Both the position numbers and the translations under genes were made by a program. The notes below the pieces were generated by a model that was not told where the DNA came from, did not search any database, and saw nothing but the letters and a program-made list of their open reading frames with translations. From Massilia pinisoli (lineage in GTDB: Bacteria > Pseudomonadota > Gammaproteobacteria > Burkholderiales > Burkholderiaceae_D): a stretch of 64,000 nucleotides of DNA. The stretch lies in assembly GCF_024753285.1 (NCBI RefSeq), contig NZ_JANUGW010000007.1:186001-250000 (forward strand), in the 5' to 3' direction. Below, one piece after another: positions 55,566 through 64,000 of this stretch (position 1 is its first letter; each line of letters begins with the position of its first letter).

Positions 55566-57614
55566 ATGATGAAGCCAACTGACATGAACGAGACGATCCC
55601 TGCCGAGGCAGGACAGGAGACGGCCGCCAAGCCGAAGCGCCGCACGAAGCCCAAGGCGGAGGCGGTGCAAGCCGCCCCCGAGGGCGCGCAGCCCGACGCC
55701 GCCATCAAACCCAAGCGCACGCGCAAGACGGCCGCCCAGAAAGCGGCCGAAGCCGCCGGCGGCGCGGATGCCGGCGCCGTGACGCCAGCCGCATCCGAGC
55801 AGGCCGCCGCGCCGGCGCCGCGCAAGCCGCGCGCCCGCAAGGCCGCCGACGTGGCGCCGGCAGCCGCCGAGTCCGCACCGGCAGCCGATGCCGCAGCATC
55901 GGCTGCCGCAGCATCGGCTGCCGCAGCTCCTGCGCCCGCTGCCGCGGCACCGGCGCACGCCGACGACGCCGGCAACCAGCGCAAGCCGCGCGGTCCGCGC
56001 CAGATGCGCGAACAGCGCCAGCAGCGCGACGCCCGCCAGCCGGCGCGCACCGACGCCGATGTCGCCGTGGATGCGACGCCCGCCGTGGCCGGCGCCGCAG
56101 CGCCCGAAGCGGGCCGCAACGAACAGCGCCGCGACCAGCGCGGCGGCAAGCAGCAGAAGAAGAAAGGCCAGCAGCGCGGCCAGCAGGCGCAAGGCGGCCA
56201 GCAAGGCGCGCAGCAGGGCACGCAAGCGGCCGGCCAGCAACAGGGCCAGCAGCAGGGCCGGAACAAGAACGCGAAAAACAATGCCCGGCCGGCCAAGGGC
56301 GGCAAGGGCAACGACGCGGATGCCGTGTTCTCGTTCGTCACGTCGGACGCGTTCGACGCGAACGAGGGCGGCCGCGGCCAGGCCCAGCCGGCCAAGGCGC
56401 GCCGCGACCTGACGGCCGAGGACGACGCGCCCAAGCTGCACAAGGTGCTGGCGGAGGCGGGCCTCGGCTCGCGCCGCGACATGGAAGAGCTGATCATCGC
56501 GGGCCGCGTGTCCGTCAACGGCGAACCGGCGCACATCGGCCAGCGCATCCTGCCGACCGACGCCGTGCGCATCAACGGCAAGCTGCTGCAGCGCCGCGTA
56601 TCCAACAAGCCGCCGCGCGTGCTCGTTTACCACAAGCCGGCCGGCGAGATCGTCAGCGCGGACGATCCGGAAGGCCGTCCGTCCGTGTTCGACCGCCTGC
56701 CGACGATGAAGACCGGCAAATGGCTGGCCGTCGGCCGCCTCGACTTCAACACCGAGGGCCTGCTGCTGTTCACGAATTCCGGCGACCTGGCGAACCGCCT
56801 GATGCACCCTCGCTACAACATCGACCGCGAATACGCCGTGCGCACGCTGGGCGAGCTGGAAGAGGGCATGCGCCAGAAGCTGCTGGCCGGCGTGGAACTC
56901 GATGACGGTACCGCGTCGTTCACGAAGATCGTGGACGGCGGCGGCGAAGGCGTGAACCGCTGGTATCGCGTCGTCATCGGCGAGGGCCGCAACCGCGAGG
57001 TGCGCCGCATGTTCGAGGCCGTCGGCCTGACCGTGTCGCGCCTCATCCGTACCCGCTACGGCGCCATGACCTTGCCGTCGGGCCTGAAGCGCGGTCGCTG
57101 GGAAGAGCTGGAAGAAAACGATGTGCGCCGTTTCCTCGATGCGTTCGGCGTCGAGAAGAAGGGCGGCAACGGCAACGCCGCCGGCACCGGCAAGGGCCAG
57201 GCGAAGGGGCAGGGCGGCAAGGACCGCGGCGCCGGCAATCCGGACGATCACCGCTCGAACGGCAACCGCATCGATCGCGCCGACGCCAACCGCAACGTCG
57301 ATCCGTTCGGTCCGCCGGTGGTCCGTGTCGGTACTGGCCGCGACACCGGCATCCTCGGGACCGGCCGCGCGCCGCAGGGCGGCGGCCGCGGTGGCCAAGG
57401 TGGTCAGGGTGGCCGCGGTGGTCAGGGTGGTCAGGGTGGTCGCGGCAAGGCGATGGGCGGCCAGGGCGGCCAAGGCCGCGGCACCGCCAAGGGGCCGCGC
57501 CAGCCCGATCCGCTGCAGACGACGTTCGGCTTCGGCGGCAACGGCCCCGGCCGCCGTAACCAGGGTCCGCGCGTGAGCGACCACGGCATGCCGCGCCGCG
57601 GCCGTCGCGGTTGA
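55566..57614 (+). CDS. rluB: 23S rRNA pseudouridine synthase B with long disordered extensions
   Basis: A 682-residue RluB. The enzyme core lies at about residues 285-540: an S4 RNA-binding domain ([19 protein letters not shown]) and the RsuA-type catalytic domain with the essential Asp393 in [19 protein letters not shown]. It modifies U2605 of 23S rRNA. It is flanked by an Ala/Pro/Lys/Gln-rich N-terminal tail of about 280 residues and a Gly/Gln/Arg-rich C-terminal tail of about 130, both low complexity and likely disordered, RNA-binding or phase-separating. The start among ATG codons at 55566, 55569 and 55584 is uncertain. Confidence 0.92.
   Translation: MMKPTDMNETIPAEAGQETAAKPKRRTKPKAEAVQAAPEGAQPDAAIKPKRTRKTAAQKAAEAAGGADAGAVTPAASEQAAAPAPRKPRARKAADVAPAAAESAPAADAAASAAAASAAAAPAPAAAAPAHADDAGNQRKPRGPRQMREQRQQRDARQPARTDADVAVDATPAVAGAAAPEAGRNEQRRDQRGGKQQKKKGQQRGQQAQGGQQGAQQGTQAAGQQQGQQQGRNKNAKNNARPAKGGKGNDADAVFSFVTSDAFDANEGGRGQAQPAKARRDLTAEDDAPKLHKVLAEAGLGSRRDMEELIIAGRVSVNGEPAHIGQRILPTDAVRINGKLLQRRVSNKPPRVLVYHKPAGEIVSADDPEGRPSVFDRLPTMKTGKWLAVGRLDFNTEGLLLFTNSGDLANRLMHPRYNIDREYAVRTLGELEEGMRQKLLAGVELDDGTASFTKIVDGGGEGVNRWYRVVIGEGRNREVRRMFEAVGLTVSRLIRTRYGAMTLPSGLKRGRWEELEENDVRRFLDAFGVEKKGGNGNAAGTGKGQAKGQGGKDRGAGNPDDHRSNGNRIDRADANRNVDPFGPPVVRVGTGRDTGILGTGRAPQGGGRGGQGGQGGRGGQGGQGGRGKAMGGQGGQGRGTAKGPRQPDPLQTTFGFGGNGPGRRNQGPRVSDHGMPRRGRRG
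55890..55928 (+). repeat. 15-bp tandem repeat in the rluB N-terminal tail
   Basis: GCCGCAGCATCGGCT occurs twice in tandem (55890-55904, 55905-55919), followed by a partial third copy, encoding AAASA units in the disordered tail. It is prone to slippage in multiples of five codons, keeping frame. Confidence 0.8.
57388..57446 (+). repeat. 9-bp tandem repeats in the rluB C-terminal tail
   Basis: Repeated GGTGGTCAG and GGTGGCCGC units encode [16 protein letters not shown]. This RGG/GGQ-rich tract resembles RNA-binding tails and could vary in length by replication slippage without frameshift. Confidence 0.8.
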
Positions 57615-57761
57615 GTCGGAAATGACGCCGTTCGGCGGGCTCGCGAAGTCCGTCGAACGTCGGCGTTGTCCGGTCATGCCGCGCGAAAATGAACCGCCCG
57701 CAGCGTCGCGTTGACCAAAAGAGTAGACTGTTGCATAGCTGTTCATTTTGCAGTGCGGCGA

Positions 57762-57790
57762 TTGCGGCCGACCCTGTATCGGGTTATAAT
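57762..57790 (+). promoter_or_regulatory. promoter of the rimP-nusA-infB operon
   Basis: TTGCGG (57762-57767), an optimal 17-bp spacer and a perfect TATAAT (57785-57790) predict transcription from about 57797, giving a 130-base leader before rimP. Confidence 0.8.
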
Positions 57791-57810
57791 GCGTGTCCTA
57801 ACCCGAGTGC

Positions 57811-57882
57811 TTCCCAATATTGTTTTGGCGAACAAGCTCCTGTTGGGAAAACAAAAGATGGGCAGTTGCCCATTTTTTTTTT
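57811..57882 (+). terminator. leader hairpin and intrinsic terminator upstream of rimP
   Basis: The leader RNA has an upstream stem TTCCCAA/TTGGGAA (57811-57849) and then ATGGGCA-GT-TGCCCAT (57858-57873) followed by ten T residues. This is a complete terminator between the promoter and the first gene, as expected of an attenuator. In Escherichia coli the same operon is autoregulated through NusA-sensitive leader termination, so the same is inferred here. No tRNA gene was seen in the leader. Confidence 0.8.
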
Positions 57883-57926
57883 GTTGAATCGTTTTAAGGG
57901 TCCGGCACCGGACCGTGGAGAAACCT

Positions 57927-59977
<2,051 letters not shown>

Positions 59978-59983
59978 GAAGGA

Positions 59984-60026
59984 GCGAAGACCGGAGCGAC
60001 ATGCCATCCGGTCTTCGCGCTTTCTT
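59984..60026 (+). terminator. terminator-like hairpin between nusA and infB
   Basis: GCGAAGACCGGA (59984-59995) pairs perfectly over 12 bp with TCCGGTCTTCGC (60007-60018), followed by GCTTTCTT. The T tract is interrupted, so it is probably a partial terminator or an mRNA-processing point. Confidence 0.6.
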
Positions 60027-60076
60027 AAGCAAGCAAAATTCTTTATCATCTCGCGACACATAGAAAAGAGGACTGA

Positions 60077-62941
60077 ATGGCGAGTAACAACGTAGCCCAA
60101 TTTGCCACCGAACTGAAGATGCCTGCAGATTTGCTGCTGACGCAGCTGCGTTCTGCCGGCGTCGAGAAAAGTTCGACGTCAGATCCCTTGTCCAAGGATG
60201 ATAAGGATAAGCTGCTGAACCATCTGCGCCGTACCCACGGTGCCGCCGAATCCGGCGAAAAGAAGAAGATCACGGTGACCCGCAAGGAAACCTCCGAGAT
60301 CAAGCAGGCTGACGCAAGCGGCAAATCGCGCACGATCCAGGTCGAAGTGCGCAAGAAGCGCACCTTCGTGCAGCGTGACGACCTCGTCACGCCGAAAGCG
60401 GCTGCCCAGCAGTCGCCCGTCGTCGACGCCGCGGAGCAGGCGCGCCGCGACGAAGACGCGCGCCGCCAGGCCGAGCTGATCGCGCGCCAGGAAGCGGAAC
60501 TGCGCGAGAAGCAGGAACGCCTGGCCAAGCTCGAATCCGAGAAGGCCGAGCAGGCGAAGGCGGCCGAGGAGCAGGCGAAGCGCGACGCCGAAGAGCGCGC
60601 CAAGCGCGACGCGGCCGAAGCCGCGGAGCAGGCGGCAGCGGCCGCCCAGGCATCGGCCGGCGCCGCCGACGATGCGAAACGCGCCGCCGCGGACGAAGCC
60701 AAGAAGGCAGCGGCCGAGGAAGCCAAGCGCCGTGCCGACGAGGCCGCCAAGGAAGCCGCCGAACGCGCTGCCGCCACCGAGCGCGCACGCAAGGCCGTGG
60801 CCGATGAAGTGGCCCAGATCAAGGCCATGATGGCCCAGCCGCGCCGCGTCATCAAGGCACCGGAAGTCGTGCCCGCCGCGAAGCCGAAGGCAGCCGAGCC
60901 GAGCACCTTGCACAAGCCGGCGACGACCGCGAAGCCGGCCGACGCCAAGAAGGACGATGCGAGCAGCCGTGCCAAGCCGGGCGATAAGAAGTCGATCAAG
61001 TCGGCCAATGTCGCGTCGACGTGGTCGGACGAGAAGAAGCGCGGCGGTCCGGGCGCCGGCACGAAGGGTCGCGGCAACGCGGCGCCGACGGGCCGCGACG
61101 GCTGGCGTGCGGGCGGCGGCCGTGGCGGCCGTCGTGGCGGCCATGACGATCGCGAATCGAATTTCCAGGCCCCGACGGAAGCCATCGTGCGCGACGTGCA
61201 CGTGCCGGAAACCATCACCGTGGCCGAACTGGCGCACAAGATGGCCGTCAAGGCATCGGAAGTCATCAAGCAGCTGATGAAGCTGGGCCAGATGTGCACC
61301 ATCAACCAGGTGCTGGACCAGGAAACGGCGATGATCGTCGTCGAAGAGATGGGCCACAAGGCGCATCCCGCCGCCGTGGACGATCCGGAAGCCGTGCTGG
61401 CCGACCAGGGTGAGCACCACGAGTTCGAATCGAAGCCGCGCGCACCGGTCGTCACCGTCATGGGTCACGTCGACCACGGTAAGACGTCGCTGCTGGACTA
61501 CATCCGCCGTGCCAAAGTGGCGGCGGGCGAGGCCGGCGGCATCACCCAGCACATCGGTGCGTACCACGTGGACACGCCGCGCGGCATGGTCACGTTCCTC
61601 GACACCCCGGGTCACGAAGCCTTCACGGCGATGCGTGCCCGCGGCGCCAAGGCGACCGACATCGTCATCCTCGTGGTGGCGGCCGACGACGGCGTGATGC
61701 CGCAGACGAAGGAAGCGATCGCCCACGCGAAAGCGGCCGGCGTGCCCCTCGTCGTGGCGATCAACAAGATCGATAAGCAGGGTGCCAATACGGACCGCGT
61801 GACGCAGGAACTGGTCGCGGAAGGCGTCGTGCCGGAAGAATACGGCGGCGAGTCGCCGTTCGTCCCGGTGTCGGCCAAGACGGGCCAGGGCATCGACGAC
61901 CTGCTGGAAAACGTGCTGCTGCAGGCCGAAGTGCTGGAACTGAAGGCGCCGGTGGAATCGCTGGCGCGCGGCCTCGTCGTCGAGGCCCGCCTCGACAAGG
62001 GCCGCGGCCCGGTCGCGACGATCCTCGTGCAGTCGGGTACCCTGAAGCGCGGCGACGTCGTGCTGGCGGGTTCCTCGTTCGGCCGTGTCCGTGCGATGCT
62101 GGACGAGAACGGCAAGTCGGTGACCGAAGCCGGTCCGTCCTTCCCGGTCGAGATCCAGGGCTTGACGGAAGTGCCGAGTGCCGGCGAAGAAGTCATGGTC
62201 ATGGCCGACGAGCGCAAGGCGCGCGAAATCGCGCTGTTCCGTCAAGGTAAGTTCCGCGACGTGAAGCTGGCCAAGCAGCAGGCAGCCAAGCTGGAGAACA
62301 TTCTCGACCAGATGGGCGAAGGCGAAGTCAAGAACCTGCCGCTCATCGTCAAGACGGACGTGCAGGGTTCGCAGGAAGCACTGGTCGGTTCGCTGCAGAA
62401 GCTGTCGACGTCGGAAGTGCGTGTGCAGATCGTGCACGCGGCCGTCGGCGGCATCACGGAATCGGACGTCAACCTGGCGACCGCGTCGAAGGCGGTCATC
62501 ATCGGCTTCAACGCCCGTGCCGACGCCCAGGCGCGCAAGCTGGCCGAGACGAACGGCGTCGACATCCGTTACTACAGCATCATTTACGATGCGATCGACG
62601 AGATCAAGACGGCTCTGTCGGGCATGCTGGCGCCGGAGAAGCGCGAGCACGTCACGGGCCAGGTGGAAATCCGCCAGGTCATCCTCGTGTCGAAAGTCGG
62701 CGCGATCGCGGGCTGCCTCGTCACGGACGGCGTCGTCAAGCGTACCTCGTCGGTCCGCCTGCTGCGCAACAACATCGTCGTGTGGACGGGCGAGATCGAC
62801 TCGCTCAAGCGCTTCAAGGACGATGCGAAGGAAGTGCGCGCCGGTCTCGAGTGCGGTCTGTCGCTGAAGAACTACAACGACATCCAGGTCGGCGACGTCC
62901 TGGAAGTGTTCGAAGTTCAGGAAGTGGCGCGTACGCTGTAA
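60077..62941 (+). CDS. infB: translation initiation factor IF-2
   Basis: A 954-residue GTPase that places initiator tRNA on the 30S subunit. An IF2-N domain (residues 1-50, [19 protein letters not shown]) is followed by a long charged Ala/Glu/Lys/Arg-rich helical stretch and a Gly-rich linker; a second IF2-N copy is at about 375-425. The G domain begins at [14 protein letters not shown] (about 462) with DTPGHEAF and NKIDK; domains II to IV follow. The charged repeats make the coding strand prone to internal homology. It lies about 100 bp after nusA. Confidence 0.97.
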   Translation: MASNNVAQFATELKMPADLLLTQLRSAGVEKSSTSDPLSKDDKDKLLNHLRRTHGAAESGEKKKITVTRKETSEIKQADASGKSRTIQVEVRKKRTFVQRDDLVTPKAAAQQSPVVDAAEQARRDEDARRQAELIARQEAELREKQERLAKLESEKAEQAKAAEEQAKRDAEERAKRDAAEAAEQAAAAAQASAGAADDAKRAAADEAKKAAAEEAKRRADEAAKEAAERAAATERARKAVADEVAQIKAMMAQPRRVIKAPEVVPAAKPKAAEPSTLHKPATTAKPADAKKDDASSRAKPGDKKSIKSANVASTWSDEKKRGGPGAGTKGRGNAAPTGRDGWRAGGGRGGRRGGHDDRESNFQAPTEAIVRDVHVPETITVAELAHKMAVKASEVIKQLMKLGQMCTINQVLDQETAMIVVEEMGHKAHPAAVDDPEAVLADQGEHHEFESKPRAPVVTVMGHVDHGKTSLLDYIRRAKVAAGEAGGITQHIGAYHVDTPRGMVTFLDTPGHEAFTAMRARGAKATDIVILVVAADDGVMPQTKEAIAHAKAAGVPLVVAINKIDKQGANTDRVTQELVAEGVVPEEYGGESPFVPVSAKTGQGIDDLLENVLLQAEVLELKAPVESLARGLVVEARLDKGRGPVATILVQSGTLKRGDVVLAGSSFGRVRAMLDENGKSVTEAGPSFPVEIQGLTEVPSAGEEVMVMADERKAREIALFRQGKFRDVKLAKQQAAKLENILDQMGEGEVKNLPLIVKTDVQGSQEALVGSLQKLSTSEVRVQIVHAAVGGITESDVNLATASKAVIIGFNARADAQARKLAETNGVDIRYYSIIYDAIDEIKTALSGMLAPEKREHVTGQVEIRQVILVSKVGAIAGCLVTDGVVKRTSSVRLLRNNIVVWTGEIDSLKRFKDDAKEVRAGLECGLSLKNYNDIQVGDVLEVFEVQEVARTL

Positions 62942-62968
62942 TCGGACTCTCCTTCGATAGGAGTAGCA

Positions 62969-63022
62969 TTGGGGCTGGCAAGCCTGCGCCGCATGGCGCG
63001 GGCCGCTGGCCCCAAGTTTTTT
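62969..63022 (+). terminator. terminator between infB and rbfA
   Basis: TTGGGGC (62969-62975) pairs with GCCCCAA (63009-63015), enclosing a second stem GCCTGCGCC-GCAT-GGCGCGGGC (62982-63003), followed by GTTTTTT. It stands inside the operon and may reduce rbfA-truB expression relative to infB. Confidence 0.7.
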
Positions 63023-63038
63023 ATAAGTCGTAAACAAC

Positions 63039-63458
63039 ATGGCAAAACACAGCAAAAGCATTCCCCAGCGCGGCCTGCGCGTGGCCGACCAGATCCAGAA
63101 GGACTTGTCGGAACTGATCGCCTTCGAACTGAAGGATCCGCGCGTCGGCATGGTCACCATCAGCGAAGTCAAGCTGACGCCGGACTACGCGCACGCGAAA
63201 ATCTATTTCACCTTGCTCAAGGACAGCCCGGAAGAGATCAAGCAGACGCTGGAAGGCCTGACGAAGGCGTCCGGCTACCTGCGCAATCTGCTCGGCAAGC
63301 GTCTGCACATCCATACCTTGCCACAACTTCACTTCGTGCACGACACGTCGACGAGCCGCGGCCTCGCGATGTCGGCGCTGATCGACCAGGCCAATGCGAC
63401 GCGCGCGAAAGACGATGTGGCCGACACCGGCGCCGCCGAAGATTCGGATTCCGAGTGA
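63039..63458 (+). CDS. rbfA: ribosome-binding factor A
   Basis: A 139-residue KH-type 30S assembly factor needed for 16S maturation and cold growth. It begins [19 protein letters not shown] and has [27 protein letters not shown] and a helix ending in [15 protein letters not shown], all typical. An acidic Asp/Glu-rich tail ([11 protein letters not shown]) closes the protein. Its TGA overlaps the GTG start of truB, so the two are translationally coupled. Confidence 0.94.
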   Translation: MAKHSKSIPQRGLRVADQIQKDLSELIAFELKDPRVGMVTISEVKLTPDYAHAKIYFTLLKDSPEEIKQTLEGLTKASGYLRNLLGKRLHIHTLPQLHFVHDTSTSRGLAMSALIDQANATRAKDDVADTGAAEDSDSE

Positions 63459-64000
63459 ACGCACGTCCCCCGAAAAAGCCCCGTGACCTCGTCGACGGGG
63501 TGCTCCTCATCGACAAGCCCGTCGGCCTGTCGTCGAACGATGCGCTGACGAAGGTGAAACGCATCGTCAACGCGAAGAAGGCGGGCCACACGGGCACCTT
63601 GGACCCGTTCGCCACGGGCCTGCTGCCGTTGTGCTTCGGCGAAGCAACCAAGTTTTCGCAAGACTTGCTGGAAGCGGACAAGACGTATGACGCCGTCGTC
63701 CACCTGGGCGTCACGACGACGACGGGCGACACGGAAGGGGAGGTCGTCGAGACGCGTCCCGTCGGCGTGACGGTCGAACAGATCGAAGCGGCGCTGGTCA
63801 AGTTCCGCGGCCCCATCCTGCAGATTCCCCCGATGTACTCGGCGCTGAAGCGCGACGGCAAGGCGCTGTACGAGTACGCGCGTGAAGGCATCACCCTGGA
63901 ACGCGAAGCCCGTCCGGTGACGATCCACAAGCTCGAGATGCTCGCGTATGACGCGCCGATGCTCACGATCCGCGTGACGTGCAGCAAGGGCACGTACGTG
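63455..64000 (+). CDS. truB: tRNA pseudouridine-55 synthase TruB (cut off at window edge)
   Basis: The first 182 codons are present and the frame is still open at 64000. Starting at a GTG that overlaps the rbfA stop, it reads [20 protein letters not shown], then the conserved [25 protein letters not shown] containing the catalytic Asp, and the motif [19 protein letters not shown]. The enzyme makes pseudouridine at position 55 of all elongator tRNAs. The position at the end of rimP-nusA-infB-rbfA is the standard one. Confidence 0.95.
   Translation, partial: MNARPPKKPRDLVDGVLLIDKPVGLSSNDALTKVKRIVNAKKAGHTGTLDPFATGLLPLCFGEATKFSQDLLEADKTYDAVVHLGVTTTTGDTEGEVVETRPVGVTVEQIEAALVKFRGPILQIPPMYSALKRDGKALYEYAREGITLEREARPVTIHKLEMLAYDAPMLTIRVTCSKGTYV

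Noticed and set aside
57797..57926. A tRNA (metY-like) in the rimP leader, as in Escherichia coli
   Set aside because: No T-loop or acceptor-stem pattern is present; the leader folds as hairpin plus terminator.

Overview
The window looks like chromosomal DNA of a high-GC betaproteobacterium, most likely Oxalobacteraceae of the Massilia/Duganella/Telluria type. That placement is an inference from the scpB-rluB-rimP-nusA-infB-rbfA-truB order, the glnA/ntrB/ntrC block, the HexR-era sugar genes and, above all, six large TonB-dependent receptors (TBDRs) in 40 kb. Most of the window is ordinary core genome. No CRISPR array, tRNA, rRNA, insertion sequence or prophage was seen.

Layout. 1-1147: a cut-off NHL-repeat lipoprotein and a small rhodanese. 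1148-6244: a nitrogen-control block, with glnA behind three evenly spaced NtrC-type sites and a sigma-54 promoter, then a DUF4124-type protein, ntrB and ntrC. 6348-19063: corA, three TBDR genes (one Oar-like) and a FAD-dependent dehydrogenase. 19630-25993: rsmE, tkt, gap, a flavin-dependent tryptophan-halogenase-family gene and map. 26160-32358: a fourth TBDR and glnE, whose product adenylylates GlnA. 32573-40169: yhdP, a nitrilase-family amidase, tldD and two small proteins. 40184-48192: a candidate type III effector, TBDR five, an attenuator-controlled DAHP synthase and TBDR six. 48503-54472: a peptide-type ABC transporter, a DedA-rhodanese fusion and glucokinase. 54473-64000: a candidate structured RNA, scpB, rluB and the rimP-nusA-infB-rbfA-truB operon, cut off inside truB.

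Three non-obvious items stand out. (1) The 228-residue gene at 40184-40870 starts MGGCISK, a plant-style dual-acylation signal. It carries an LYHGT motif like those of ADP-ribosyltransferase folds. It sits behind an exact PIP/hrpII box (TTCGG-N15-TTCGC) with a correctly spaced -10-like TACATT. Together these suggest an HrpX/HrpB-regulated, host-membrane-targeted effector that would be missed by a hypothetical-protein label. (2) aroG is preceded by a 22-residue leader peptide rich in Phe plus one Trp, followed by complete 1-2-3-4 attenuator pairing and an intrinsic terminator. (3) The gap between glk and scpB contains a promoter-like TACAAT followed by about 200 nt of nested stable hairpins, a candidate non-coding RNA.

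How the genes fit together: nitrogen state is sensed by NtrB/NtrC and acts on glnA transcription, while GlnE acts on GlnA activity. The TBDRs, the ABC importer, glk, gap and tkt suggest a lifestyle of scavenging polymers, oligosaccharides or peptides. The translation and RNA-processing genes at the right end form one operon with termination-type hairpins in its leader and in two gaps.
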